DNA of 33,042 bases from a virus, in the IMG/VR virus record IMGVR_UViG_3300036791_000637, positions 1 through 33,042 of that record; one strand, 5' to 3'. The notes beneath the pieces are model-generated. The model did no database searches, was not told the DNA's origin, and saw nothing but the letters and a program-made list of their open reading frames with translations. The position numbers and the translations under genes were made by a program. Positions 1-7,257 of this stretch are shown here, piece by piece (positions within the stretch are counted from its first letter, which is position 1; each line of letters starts with the position of its first letter).

Positions 1-1062
1 CTTGTCCCAATAGCGTACGCTCTTACTGATGTCATCGCGATTGCCCCACAGCGCAATGGCTTGGATTTTGTCGATGGGATAGATGCCGCCACCGACAATG
101 ACAGGGTTCTGCTGGTACTCGCTCTCCCATGATGCGATGGACATCAATTTGCGGCGTTCTTCGAGGAATGCCAGTGGTTTTAGGGTGGGGAATAGGGGAA
201 CCCCTTTATTCCTAAATTTCTCATCCTGTTCCGCAATGGCTGGATATCTCACCAACGTAATATCGCCGTGCCGTTCTATTAGCCTGCCCAGCACATCGTC
301 TACGTGCCAGCGGGTCATGATGATGAGTAAAGCTGAGTTGGCGCTAAAGCGTGCTGACCAGTCGTCGGTGAACCAATCCCACACCCGGTCTCGGGTCACT
401 TTACTGAGCGCTTCCGCCCGGCTTTTATGCGGGTCGTCGATGACGCCCAGATGCAATTCCATGCCGTTGATTGCGCCGTTGACCGTGGTGTTCCTGAAGC
501 TTCCGCTGTGGTTCGGGTATTCAATGAGCGCTGTATTGCATATCCAACCACCCTGCCCGATGCGCATGTGAGGAAATAGCGCTTGATAGCGTTCACTGCC
601 TAATGTCCTTTGGAGTGATGTGTTGCATCGAATTCCGAGGTCGTCGCTATAGCTGGCGAATATGGTTTTCCACTCTGGGTGTTTGCCCGCGCACCACCCG
701 ATGAAATCCTCCGCCGTCCATGACTTGCCGTGCTGCGGCGGGGCCATGATGGCCATCTTCGGGCGTTTGCCGGCTACGAAGTCGTTGTAGAACCGTTGCA
801 ACAGCAGGGCTACGGTTTCCGGCCACCAGTCCCACACCATTGCCGGCCTGATGTATCTGCGATAGGCGTGGAAATACTTGATGGCCTGCTCTTGTGCGTC
901 GGCTTCGCACAGCTCTACATACGCCTGATGCAGGTCAGGTGGGATGGGTTTGTGTGGATGATTATTTGGGGAGAGTGATTGTGGATGCTGATGGCGGATT
1001 ATCGTTAGCCCCGGGATCGGGCTGACGCTCTGCTTGGATAACTTCCGCCTCGCTAACGTCAT
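1..1062 (-). CDS. terL: Terminase large subunit (partial, C-terminus beyond left edge)
   Basis: This is the ATPase motor and nuclease that packages phage DNA into the prohead. The visible 354 codons hold the ATPase domain: a Walker A-like PPQHGKS at about residues 108-114, Walker B LGVIDD at about 205-210, and a coupling motif MTRWHVDD at about 249-256. The RYWDK at the left edge is the usual entry to the nuclease domain, which lies outside the window. The only upstream ATG in frame before a stop is at 1062, giving a 101-base overlap with the small-terminase gene; the next in-frame ATG, at 840, would remove about 74 residues. Neither has a good ribosome binding site, so the start is uncertain. 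Gene order (NusG-like, small terminase, large terminase) fits the head of a late operon. The family call is firm. Confidence 0.93.
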   Translation of the reverse strand, partial: MTLARRKLSKQSVSPIPGLTIIRHQHPQSLSPNNHPHKPIPPDLHQAYVELCEADAQEQAIKYFHAYRRYIRPAMVWDWWPETVALLLQRFYNDFVAGKRPKMAIMAPPQHGKSWTAEDFIGWCAGKHPEWKTIFASYSDDLGIRCNTSLQRTLGSERYQALFPHMRIGQGGWICNTALIEYPNHSGSFRNTTVNGAINGMELHLGVIDDPHKSRAEALSKVTRDRVWDWFTDDWSARFSANSALLIIMTRWHVDDVLGRLIERHGDITLVRYPAIAEQDEKFRNKGVPLFPTLKPLAFLEERRKLMSIASWESEYQQNPVIVGGGIYPIDKIQAIALWGNRDDISKSVRYWDK

Positions 1063-1468
1063 CGTGATGCTCTAGCTGAAATGCGCCGTGCGGGATTGGG
1101 AGTCCTCGGCGCTTGAATTCCATTCTGACTTCTTCAATCTTCCGAAACCTTACTTCGATTACGTTGTCGATGCCCAGGTCGTGCTTGATTTGCAGTGGGA
1201 GAACTGCTTTTCCTGCGAATGACAGGAAAGCTACTGGTTCGTTGATGGCTTGATGCGTGAGATAGCCAACCACTCCGCTTTGCGCCAATTCTTCCCTGGT
1301 CTTTAGCTTTAATGACGCGGCTTCCATCGCCAGGATGACGGCTTCCCGCATGATACGTGTTGACTTGTTGGGCGTGCCGACTGCACGGCCATTTGGATTG
1401 GCGCTGACACCCGGCTTCCAGTCCGGGTTGCCCTTGTGCTTCTTGGCCGATGGCTTCTTACGTTCCAT
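962..1468 (-). CDS. terS: DUF5681-type protein, probable terminase small subunit
   Basis: A 168-residue protein whose N-terminus carries the DUF5681 signature WKPGVSANPNGRAVGTPNKS at about residues 16-35. This domain is commonly found directly upstream of phage large terminases, and here the large-terminase gene follows with an overlap. The inferred role is recognition of viral DNA for packaging. The middle is helical and the C-terminus is acidic and Pro/Asn-rich. ATG 1468 is chosen because it starts just before the conserved segment; ATG 1507 and TTG 1516 are also open in frame. No strong ribosome binding site is seen at any of them. Confidence is high for DUF5681 and moderate for the packaging role. 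Confidence 0.8.
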   Translation of the reverse strand: MERKKPSAKKHKGNPDWKPGVSANPNGRAVGTPNKSTRIMREAVILAMEAASLKLKTREELAQSGVVGYLTHQAINEPVAFLSFAGKAVLPLQIKHDLGIDNVIEVRFRKIEEVRMEFKRRGLPIPHGAFQLEHHDDVSEAEVIQAERQPDPGANDNPPSASTITLPK

Positions 1469-1543
1469 TTGTTGTCTGCAAGTTAAAGCTACCGCACTCG
1501 TGTGCATAACGAGCAAGACGAGATTTGAATGTGCATTTAGTTA

Positions 1544-1564
1544 TAGGTTGCGTGGCGCAACCTA
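1544..1564 (-). promoter_or_regulatory. Perfect hairpin just after the NusG-like gene
   Basis: A 9-bp perfect inverted repeat, TAGGTTGCG / CGCAACCTA, with a 3-base loop begins a few bases past the stop of the NusG-like gene and precedes the small-terminase gene. No clear T-run follows on the minus strand, so it is not a typical intrinsic terminator. It could be a pause or partial terminator between the regulator and the packaging genes, or an RNA-processing or stability element. Confidence 0.45.
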
Positions 1565-1566
1565 AG

Positions 1567-2052
1567 TTAGGCGGCAATCAAGTCGCGCTCTGCCACCAGC
1601 ACCTCGGTCTTTCTGCCGAGTATGTCGAACAATACTTTCACTCGTTCGTTGTCGCGCATGCCTGTTACCAGGCCGGTGTGGCCTTGCAACGGGCCTTTGG
1701 TGATTTTGGCTTGGCCGGATATTCTTACGCGCGGCGGCGCTGCCGGCAGATCGATGTAGCCGGTTGGGGCTTCCCGCATGTGTAACTGATAAATTGCGCG
1801 ATCCGGCATGGTGTCCGGGCAATCGCCGCGCATGATTGCGCCAATGACCCCGAATGTTGAGAGCAGGCAGTACCATTGCTCGCCGATATGCACAAATAAA
1901 AAGCCCGGAAACAATGGCCGGGCGACCGCAAGTTGATGCCGTCTATCGCGCTCGATGAATTGCGGGAAGTACCACTCGAAGTTTTGCCGGGCTACGTTGC
2001 TGGCCGCCCACCGCTCCTGCTTGGGCTTGGTCTTGAGCACTATCCAAGGCAC
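1567..2052 (-). CDS. NusG/RfaH-like transcription antitermination factor
   Basis: A 161-residue protein with the two-domain layout of NusG paralogues. The N-terminal NGN domain starts WIVLKTKPKQE and has the PLFPGFLFV strand at about residues 46-54. A C-terminal KOW domain at about 112-160 includes GQAKITKGPLQGHTGLV. NusG-family proteins bind the RNA polymerase clamp and suppress pausing or termination; RfaH-type members act on specific operons. Its place directly upstream of the terminase genes on the same strand suggests that it lets polymerase read through the long late operon, a role analogous to lambda Q, which is my inference. The GTG at 2052 is the first possible start: an in-frame TGA lies three codons upstream. 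No strong ribosome binding site is visible. Confidence 0.88.
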   Translation of the reverse strand: MPWIVLKTKPKQERWAASNVARQNFEWYFPQFIERDRRHQLAVARPLFPGFLFVHIGEQWYCLLSTFGVIGAIMRGDCPDTMPDRAIYQLHMREAPTGYIDLPAAPPRVRISGQAKITKGPLQGHTGLVTGMRDNERVKVLFDILGRKTEVLVAERDLIAA

Positions 2053-2210
2053 GTGCGATCAACCATTGGGGCCGCCTCCCGACGCGCGACACAAGCTGTT
2101 GCAATTTTGTTCCTTACTAAGTTTGGTTCCGCAAGAGGGGTCGGCGGTATCATTGTGGTATGGGGAAAAGTCCGGCGGGAATAAATCTCCCGTCCATCCC
2201 GTCCGTTACC

Positions 2211-2240
2211 GGCAAATAACGGCAAATAGCGGCATCCAGC
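2211..2240. repeat. Three tandem 10-bp units (GGCAAATARC type)
   Basis: Three consecutive 10-mers: GGCAAATAAC, GGCAAATAGC and the diverged GGCATCCAGC. They lie upstream of the NusG-like gene. They could be short binding sites or an iteron remnant; three units, one of them degenerate, is weak evidence for either. Confidence 0.5.
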
Positions 2241-2430
2241 GTAAGCTGCTTGATTGAGCTAGAGAATTTTGGGTTTGAACGGCCAATTCCTTATTTTGCT
2301 GCGGAAAACCATCACCTTCGGACATCCGATCACAAAGTTCGATTGTGGCAACGATTAGGTCTTTGCAATCGCTAAGCTTTCGCTTTGTGCGTCGCTTGTG
2401 CGTCGAGGGAATTCCAGCACCCAGCTTTTG

Positions 2431-2457
2431 CGGAGTTTGCGGAGTTTGCGGCGATTG
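2431..2457. repeat. Three tandem 9-bp units (CGGAGTTTG type)
   Basis: CGGAGTTTG, CGGAGTTTG and CGGCGATTG in direct succession within the non-coding region. The third unit differs at two positions. Function unknown. Confidence 0.5.
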
Positions 2458-2516
2458 CCACCTCCGCCGAGCCATTTGCCATTTCGGAAAATCCGAATAA
2501 GCTCCAGACAAGGTTT

Positions 2517-2580
2517 GGGCGACCGCAGCCGGAAGCTGGGTCGCCCGATTGGGTTGGGTCGATGGACCAGGAACCAACCC
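2517..2580. promoter_or_regulatory. Two adjacent strong hairpins in the inter-operon region
   Basis: The first, 2517-2546, pairs GGGCGACC with GGTCGCCC and continues inward as CAGC/GCTG around a CGGAA loop, with one bulged G at 2525, giving a 12-bp stem. The second, 2551-2580, pairs GGGTTGG with CCAACCC and has an inner GGTC/GACC stem with a GATG loop. Neither is followed by a T-run on either strand, so neither is a standard terminator. Back-to-back stems in a non-coding hub could be a small RNA, a protein-binding site or part of an origin. Confidence 0.45.
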
Positions 2581-2941
2581 ATTTGCAGGAAACCATAGCG
2601 GACTCCTCCGCGCCTCGCAACCCCATCCTTCCCTGGCAGGCAGCGGGCAACATCCCCGGTTGGATACACTCGCTGTAGCAAACGCCTAAAAGCGTGACAG
2701 CGGGTCTTTGAAGCCGTGCAAATGCAAATGTGCAAAAGCAACTATCGGCCTGCCCCGGACCTCCCGACGAGTACCGAAACACTCTAGGGAATATACAAGG
2801 CTCAATCTATCTGCTCCGATGGAGAGGTAGGCGTCTGGCCCACGATACGGGTGCCTTGGTAAACGCTGTAATGTTTCGGTCTATTTATGGCTAATGTCAT
2901 TCCCTTCTATGTTGCTATGGGATGGCAATAGCGATAGATAG

Positions 2942-2967
2942 GTCACGGGGTGTGACACCTGTGGCAC
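2942..2967. promoter_or_regulatory. Operator-like inverted and direct repeats
   Basis: GGTGT-G-ACACC (2949-2959) is a perfect inverted repeat. It overlaps a second inverted pair, GTCAC (2942-2946) with GTGAC (2952-2956), and a direct repeat, TGTGACAC (2951-2958) and TGTGGCAC (2960-2967). The cluster ends 16 bases before the first rightward gene, so a repressor or activator site is plausible. No matching promoter is clear. Confidence 0.35.
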
Positions 2968-2983
2968 GCGCGCGAGATGACAT

Positions 2984-3172
2984 ATGCCAAAGCGAAGGAA
3001 CTTTGATAGACTCATTCCGGTAGGCAAGGACTCTACATCTACTCGGAATGAAAACACTTACGCGCACAAAGACGCAGCCGCTAAATGGCTACAACGCCAC
3101 GGCCAAACTGATCTTTGGGTTGACGACTTCTCGAAACACGGAAAACACAATGCGAAGAAGAAAGCTAAGTGA
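2984..3172 (+). CDS. Small basic hypothetical protein
   Basis: A 62-residue Lys-rich protein, the first gene of the rightward block. It starts MPKRRNFDRLIP and ends in a lysine-rich tail (HNAKKKAK). The sequence is strongly basic, so nucleic-acid binding is possible, but there is no recognisable domain. The start at 2984 has only a weak upstream GAGATGA. Its 3' end overlaps the next gene out of frame. Confidence 0.5.
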   Translation: MPKRRNFDRLIPVGKDSTSTRNENTYAHKDAAAKWLQRHGQTDLWVDDFSKHGKHNAKKKAK

Positions 3173-3356
3173 TGTGCAGCAAATGCGAACAAATGCGGAT
3201 AATGCTCCGCAGACGGTTGGCAGCTTTAACCTGGAAAGGGATACGCAGAAACGCGTCCATGAGCGCAAGATTGGCAATGCTGCCAGCGTCCGTCCATTCA
3301 AGCACATCCCGATTGGGTGGCCAACCGATGGGCATCGGCCGCCGTGGGAGGATTAG
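3150..3356 (+). CDS. Hypothetical protein
   Basis: A 68-residue frame from ATG 3150 that ends immediately before the ATG of the next gene (TAG then ATG). The frame is also open upstream to 3048, but that part overlaps the preceding gene. The C-terminal half, with FKHIPIGWPTDGHRPPWED, has a natural composition, whereas the competing frame at 3169-3360 is arginine- and serine-rich like an out-of-frame translation. No family recognised. Confidence 0.5.
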   Translation: MRRRKLSDVQQMRTNADNAPQTVGSFNLERDTQKRVHERKIGNAASVRPFKHIPIGWPTDGHRPPWED

Positions 3357-3623
3357 ATGACCGACGACGAGATTGTCTATATCCCTCCGGGTGGGAAAAT
3401 CCCGGATGTCACGGTGCATTTCATGGCTACCCGCCTGGATGACGGGGCCATGCAATATTCCTGGCTAATGACTACCGAGCACGCGGCTCCGCGCCCCGAG
3501 GATATCCCGCCCGAGGCGTTGCACGGGCCATTCAAAACCCTGCAATTGTGCGAGGCGGATGCCGAGCGGGTATTGGATATGCTGGGGAAGACCAAGGCCA
3601 ACGTGCGGAAATATGACCGATAA
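3357..3623 (+). CDS. Hypothetical protein
   Basis: An 88-residue acidic protein. Its N-terminal half (IVYIPPGGKIPDVTVHF, then MQYSWLMT) looks like beta strands, and its C-terminal half (LQLCEADAERVLDML) like a helix. The start directly abuts the preceding stop and the end overlaps the following gene by 11 bases, as expected in a translationally coupled operon. I do not recognise the family. Confidence 0.65.
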   Translation: MTDDEIVYIPPGGKIPDVTVHFMATRLDDGAMQYSWLMTTEHAAPRPEDIPPEALHGPFKTLQLCEADAERVLDMLGKTKANVRKYDR

Positions 3624-3777
3624 GTACGATGACTTGCGCCAGCGGGTGGAGCAAAGCAAGGATTGCATGATTGCTCCGCGTTGGGCTGATTTGATCCGCG
3701 ACCTGTGGGCGTGGGGGCAGCAGCAACATGTCACGATTGAGCGGCTCAGAGCCGAAATCGAATTGGTGAGCAAATGA
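3613..3777 (+). CDS. Small hypothetical protein
   Basis: A 54-residue protein starting MTDKYDDLRQRVEQSKDC and ending in a helical segment (TIERLRAEIELVSK), probably a short coiled coil. The frame is open upstream to 3559, but that part overlaps the previous gene, so ATG 3613 is preferred. Its stop overlaps the next start (ATGA). Confidence 0.6.
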   Translation: MTDKYDDLRQRVEQSKDCMIAPRWADLIRDLWAWGQQQHVTIERLRAEIELVSK

Positions 3778-3887
3778 GGGACTGGGTGCTGCCGATCTTG
3801 GTTTGTGTGGTGTTTGCCGTGGTGTTTTACGGGATTGGCTGGATGCGGGCGATGGAGTACGCTGCGGGCGGGAGGTTTTGCCCATGA
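3774..3887 (+). CDS. Tiny single-span membrane protein
   Basis: A 37-residue protein with one hydrophobic segment of about 20 residues (VLPILVCVVFAVVFYGIGW, residues 5-23) and a short polar C-terminus. It couples to both neighbours through ATGA overlaps. Tiny membrane proteins in phage early operons can act in lysis, superinfection exclusion or envelope modification; nothing in the sequence decides between these. The coupling is the main evidence that it is real. Confidence 0.55.
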   Translation: MRDWVLPILVCVVFAVVFYGIGWMRAMEYAAGGRFCP

Positions 3888-4093
3888 TCACCGCCGACGA
3901 CCTGCGCTTCGCCGCCCAGCTAGAAGTCTATCTCGACCGACAACGGGCGAAATGGGATGCCGAGGATGTCAAGCGCGGCGCGCCGCCAACCAAGCGCATG
4001 CTTGATGAGCGCTGGCTATGGGAAGCTATGATCGAAGACACCGCATGGGATGATTTTTATGGCCTCAATGACCATCAATCAACTGACTCTTGA
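3884..4093 (+). CDS. Small acidic hypothetical protein
   Basis: A 69-residue protein that starts at the ATGA overlap with the membrane-protein gene. It is rich in Asp, Glu, Trp and Arg and predicted mostly helical (LRFAAQLEVYLDRQRAKW, then RWLWEAMIEDTAWDDFYGL). The longer open frame from 3803 is rejected because it runs through the upstream gene. No family recognised. Confidence 0.6.
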   Translation: MITADDLRFAAQLEVYLDRQRAKWDAEDVKRGAPPTKRMLDERWLWEAMIEDTAWDDFYGLNDHQSTDS

Positions 4094-4268
4094 GCACACC
4101 CGCTACCAGCTCAACGTGATCGCCAACGAGATGAAGCTGCTGACCAACAATATCGAGGTGGAGCCGGACAAGTATTTGAAGAAGGACCGGGTCGTAACCA
4201 TGATGCGGCAGACCATTGCGGTGCTGGAAGCATTCGACAATATCCTGGAGGTTGCGAAAGCCGAATGA
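4068..4268 (+). CDS. Hypothetical helical protein
   Basis: A 66-residue protein (MTINQLTLEHTRYQLNVIAN...) predicted to be mostly alpha-helical. In-frame ATGs also exist at 4059 and 4050; 4068 is chosen because it gives the smallest overlap with the previous gene, but no ribosome binding site settles it. It couples to the next gene by ATGA. Confidence 0.6.
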   Translation: MTINQLTLEHTRYQLNVIANEMKLLTNNIEVEPDKYLKKDRVVTMMRQTIAVLEAFDNILEVAKAE

Positions 4269-4462
4269 GTGTGGACAAAGACAGTCGCTTGCTGTCGGAA
4301 CGCGACCGGCTATTCGCTGCGCTGCGCGCGGTGCAGCGGTGCTACAAGCTGGGGGTGCCGTTGAGCGAGGGGCATAAGGCGTCCATCGACTTGCTACTGT
4401 ACGAGATAACCCGGGTGGGCGACCTGGATGCGCAGCCGGATTTGTTCGTGCCGAAGCCATGA
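4265..4462 (+). CDS. Hypothetical helical protein
   Basis: A 65-residue protein starting at an ATGA overlap. The N-terminal half (SRLLSERDRLFAALRAVQRC) looks like an amphipathic helix. The C-terminus ends in PDLFVPKP. No recognisable domain. It couples to the following membrane-protein gene by a second ATGA. Confidence 0.6.
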   Translation: MSVDKDSRLLSERDRLFAALRAVQRCYKLGVPLSEGHKASIDLLLYEITRVGDLDAQPDLFVPKP

Positions 4463-4566
4463 TCATCACCGCGCCGCAAGCCTTATGGATAATCGGGTGC
4501 GTGGCGGCGGTTTGGCTGCTGGCTTTGGTTTTGTTATGCTGCTGCTACGTTCGAAAGGCGGAATGA
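4459..4566 (+). CDS. Tiny single-span membrane protein with Cys cluster
   Basis: A 35-residue protein made almost entirely of one hydrophobic helix (LWIIGCVAAVWLLALVLLCC, residues 9-28), followed by three consecutive Cys in CCCY and a short basic tail. It starts at an ATGA overlap with the upstream gene. It is the second mini membrane protein of this operon. Role unknown; composition and coupling are the only evidence. Confidence 0.5.
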   Translation: MIITAPQALWIIGCVAAVWLLALVLLCCCYVRKAE

Positions 4567-4569
4567 CTT

Positions 4570-4812
4570 ATGGACGATAAGCTGCACCAGGCGCTGCTCG
4601 ACCCGAAATGGAAAACCGGGCTATGCGAGTTCGACGGGCATCGGCTGGTATTCTTGCTCATCGAGCATCCCGAGCACGGTGATATTGCGTGTTTGCTGCC
4701 GAAGGCGGAGGCAGCCAAGCTGGTGGTGGCTATGGCCGATTTGCTCAAAGCGGAGGTGGGGAATGTTAAAGCGAACACTGGTGTTGTTGGGGATGCTATT
4801 GGGCGGCACTAG
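4570..4812 (+). CDS. Hypothetical protein
   Basis: An 80-residue protein starting at ATG 4570, three bases after the previous stop. It has a mixed strand/helix profile: GLCEFDGHRLVFLLIEHPE, then AAKLVVAMADLLKAEVG. The start of the exported-protein gene at 4763 lies inside its 3' end in another frame. No family recognised. Confidence 0.65.
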   Translation: MDDKLHQALLDPKWKTGLCEFDGHRLVFLLIEHPEHGDIACLLPKAEAAKLVVAMADLLKAEVGNVKANTGVVGDAIGRH

Positions 4813-5173
4813 CGTCTCGGCGGCGGAGATTTGCCTGCACGATTTGCCGGCCAAGCGCACCGGGCATTGGAAATACAAGTTCATCAATCACGAGAAATGC
4901 TGGTTCGGGCCAGGGGCTGATCGTCTAGCCAACTCCGACGACCAGCCGCCCAGGCGCGAGCGCAAGCGGCTCCAAGCGCCCGCGCCCGTGCAAACTATCG
5001 CGAAAGATATCGAGGAGGAAGTGCCGGAGCCGGAACTGTATGCGGCACGCCAGGTCAAGGTGTTCCCGGTCAGACGCACGCCTACGGCGACCAATCGCAT
5101 CGATGATGTGTTCAACGAATTCTTCGTTCGGTGCGAGACCGATATCCGGGCGTGCGACGGGCTGCGGCATTAA
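4763..5173 (+). CDS. Exported protein with signal peptide
   Basis: A 136-residue protein with a clear Sec signal peptide: MLKR, then a hydrophobic stretch (TLVLLGMLLGGTSVSA) and probable cleavage near A20. The start is set by a strong GGAGGTGG ribosome binding site. The mature part begins with a segment of the form RTGHWKYKFINHEKCWFG. A short Lys/His-Cys-Trp motif like this is frequent in small exported proteins of Rhizobiales, in my recollection. A proline-rich, charged linker and a C-terminal helical part with two Cys follow. Likely periplasmic; function unknown. It may have been acquired from a host. Confidence 0.7.
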   Translation: MLKRTLVLLGMLLGGTSVSAAEICLHDLPAKRTGHWKYKFINHEKCWFGPGADRLANSDDQPPRRERKRLQAPAPVQTIAKDIEEEVPEPELYAARQVKVFPVRRTPTATNRIDDVFNEFFVRCETDIRACDGLRH

Positions 5174-5182
5174 GCAAAGTTT

Positions 5183-5202
5183 GCACGCAAAATATAGCGT
5201 GC
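5183..5202. promoter_or_regulatory. Inverted repeat GCACGC-N8-GCGTGC
   Basis: A perfect 6-bp inverted repeat around an AT-rich 8-base centre (AAAATATA), ten bases after the stop of the exported-protein gene. An AT-rich hexamer TATATT at 5230-5235 could be a -10 box for the next operon, but the -35 match is poor. It may be a regulator-binding site for the replication genes that follow. Confidence 0.35.
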
Positions 5203-5269
5203 GGAACCTTTACGAGTCGCTAAACCTTGTATATTTTGAGCCAGCTTGCGAAACTGGATAACGACTTAG

Positions 5270-5749
5270 GTGACGACGCTCAACAAGATCATCCGGCAGC
5301 TAGGCGCGCTGTCCGATAGCGAACGCCTGCAGTTGTTGAACCGACTCAAGGCATTGCAATCGCTTGGAAATGCCGAAACCGGCAGTGACACGCAATTCGT
5401 GCTTGGGGCGGTTGGCGATTTGCTGCGTTCGCACGGTGTAGAGTTTGCTTCGCCGGCGGTCCTGGTACGGCAAGCCGATCATCAATTCGAGGGCAAGGTG
5501 CCCGACCTGATGGCATTCCTGGCCTCGGCGCATCCGACCCGCACTGGGCAACGCGCCTTGCTGATGCTCGCACTCGACCTGCTTTATCGCGACATTGCCG
5601 AGCGCGGCTACCCGGTGGCGGCAGGAGTTCTGCTCCGGCATATCCATCGCTTGCCGGCAACCTTGAACCGGCATTTTCCTGGCTATGCCCGGGCCGGGAT
5701 GCTAGGCTGGATTATCGACCGCGACCGTCCGATTGCGGCTGCCGAGTAA
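5270..5749 (+). CDS. Hypothetical protein upstream of the helicase gene
   Basis: A 159-residue protein starting with GTG at 5270. The N-terminus (LNKIIRQLGALSDSERLQLL) looks like a helical region, and a longer helical core follows (AFLASAHPTRTGQRALLMLAL). Its position just before the DnaB-like helicase suggests a replication-related role, such as helicase loading or regulation, but no domain supports this. The ribosome binding site is weak. Confidence 0.6.
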   Translation: MTTLNKIIRQLGALSDSERLQLLNRLKALQSLGNAETGSDTQFVLGAVGDLLRSHGVEFASPAVLVRQADHQFEGKVPDLMAFLASAHPTRTGQRALLMLALDLLYRDIAERGYPVAAGVLLRHIHRLPATLNRHFPGYARAGMLGWIIDRDRPIAAAE

Positions 5750-5774
5750 AATCCAGTTCTAGGAAGCGTCCCAA

Positions 5775-7244
5775 ATGTCAGTGCCGGAACGGCTGCATAT
5801 TGCTACGCAGCAAAACCTAATCACACTTCTATGTTTGAGCAATGAGCACGGTCGGCTGGTCGCGCAACTCATCGATCCTTCCACATTCGACGGCGACTAT
5901 CGCGAGGTCGCCATCCGCGCGTGTGCCTATTGGGAGCAATTCAAGCAGGCCCCCGGCGAGGCACACGTGCAGGATATCGTGGCGGATATCGTGGAGGACT
6001 CCAGCAGCCGCAACCGCATGGGCATCAATCGCGTGCTCGAAGGTATGCTGCACATTATCGGCAAGCTCAACGCCGAATATGTGCTAGGGCAACTGCGGGC
6101 GTTCGCCAGGCTGCAAGGGTTGAAGGATGCGCTGCTGGAAGCGGCGGAACTATTGAACGCACCCGGAGCCACCACCCTTGAGGATGTCGAGGCGGTGCTG
6201 CACAACGTATTGCAGGCCAATACCCTGGCATTCGAGCGCGGCACCAAGCTCAACGACGACATTGCACCGTTCATCGATTATCTGCACACCAGCCACGAGG
6301 AGTTCATAACCGGGCTCACCGCATTCGACCAGCGCGGCATCGTGCCGGCGCGCGGTGCGCTGATGCTATTCATTGCCGGCAAAGGCCGAGGCAAGACCTG
6401 GTTCTTAACCAATGTCGGCAAGAACGCGTTGATGCTCAACAAGCGCGTGCTGCACGTGTCATTGGAAATCAATGAGCAAGAGATGCGGCAGCGTTATTAC
6501 CAAGCCTTGTTCGCGGTGCCTCGGCACAAGGCTGGCGAGGTCGAGCTTCCGCAATTCGATTTGGACGAGGGCCGGGTGTCCGGCTTCCATTCCGATAGGG
6601 TGGAGCCTGACTTCGGGTTCGACTCGCGGGACATAAGCGAGGAACTAACCGCGCGCGTGGATTTGATGGGCCGCCGCGCCGATAACCTGGTCATCAAGCG
6701 GTTCCCCAACCGTACTCTGACCGTCCCCATGCTGGCCGGCTACCTGGACCGCCTGGACCAGGTCGAGCATTTCAACCCGGATATTATCTGCCTGGACTAC
6801 GCCAAGCTGATGCGGGTGAACAACCGCTCGCACCAGGAATTCCGCTTGTCACTGGGCGAGAATATGGAACGGCTGCGCGGGCTGGCGGTGGAGCGCAACC
6901 TGGCCCTGGTCACCGCCGACCAGCTCAATCGCGAGGGCTACGGCAAGAAGGACGCGCGGTCCAGCCATATCGGGGAGGATTGGAGCCAGGTACACACTGC
7001 CGATATCGTGCTCACGCATTCCGCTACCGACGCCGAGCTACGGCACGGCTTATGCCGGATTTACGTCGATCACGCCCGTACCGAGGCCGACAAATTCGGG
7101 ATTTTGGTCAGCCAGAACTTCACCATCGGGCAGTTCGGCTTGCAATCCGCGTTCTTGCCTGCTAACTATTACGACGACATCATGCCGGGAGCGCAACCCG
7201 CCGAGTCGGACGTGGAACCGGACGACCTCCAGGACGCAGGCTAA
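5775..7244 (+). CDS. dnaB: DnaB-like replicative helicase
   Basis: A 489-residue protein of normal DnaB length. An N-terminal helical domain (about 1-150) is followed by a RecA-fold motor with Walker A GKGRGKT at 202-208. Walker B is DIICLDYAKL at about 336-345, where many homologues have DYLQL, and VTADQLNREG at about 379-388 carries the sensor glutamine. DnaB-family hexamers unwind the fork 5' to 3' on the lagging strand and recruit primase. A primase, clamp and polymerase are encoded further downstream, so this is probably the phage fork helicase. The gene starts 25 bases after its neighbour behind a weak AGGAAG. No separate loader is recognised nearby. Confidence 0.9.
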   Translation: MSVPERLHIATQQNLITLLCLSNEHGRLVAQLIDPSTFDGDYREVAIRACAYWEQFKQAPGEAHVQDIVADIVEDSSSRNRMGINRVLEGMLHIIGKLNAEYVLGQLRAFARLQGLKDALLEAAELLNAPGATTLEDVEAVLHNVLQANTLAFERGTKLNDDIAPFIDYLHTSHEEFITGLTAFDQRGIVPARGALMLFIAGKGRGKTWFLTNVGKNALMLNKRVLHVSLEINEQEMRQRYYQALFAVPRHKAGEVELPQFDLDEGRVSGFHSDRVEPDFGFDSRDISEELTARVDLMGRRADNLVIKRFPNRTLTVPMLAGYLDRLDQVEHFNPDIICLDYAKLMRVNNRSHQEFRLSLGENMERLRGLAVERNLALVTADQLNREGYGKKDARSSHIGEDWSQVHTADIVLTHSATDAELRHGLCRIYVDHARTEADKFGILVSQNFTIGQFGLQSAFLPANYYDDIMPGAQPAESDVEPDDLQDAG

Positions 7245-7257
7245 GGAAAGGACAACC

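Larger units (their letters stand above)
2053..2983. other. Non-coding inter-operon region between divergent gene blocks
   Basis: About 930 bases between the leftward late genes and the rightward early genes. Open frames exist on both strands (the longest about 136 codons) but overlap one another, lack ribosome binding sites and resemble no family I know, so I call none of them. The region holds a 10-bp tandem repeat (2211-2240), a 9-bp tandem repeat (2431-2457), two adjacent hairpins (2517-2580) and an operator-like inverted repeat near the right end. It must contain the promoter(s) for the leftward NusG-terminase operon and probably those for the rightward block. An origin of replication is possible. 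No promoter matched well enough to place. Confidence 0.6.

Noticed and set aside
83-571. Rightward 162-codon frame opposite the large terminase
   Set aside because: It is antisense to the clear ATPase motifs of the large terminase and has Ser/Arg-rich shadow composition.
2206-2782. Overlapping leftward and rightward frames in the inter-operon region
   Set aside because: They conflict with each other, have no ribosome binding sites or family matches, and carry the short tandem repeats and hairpins.
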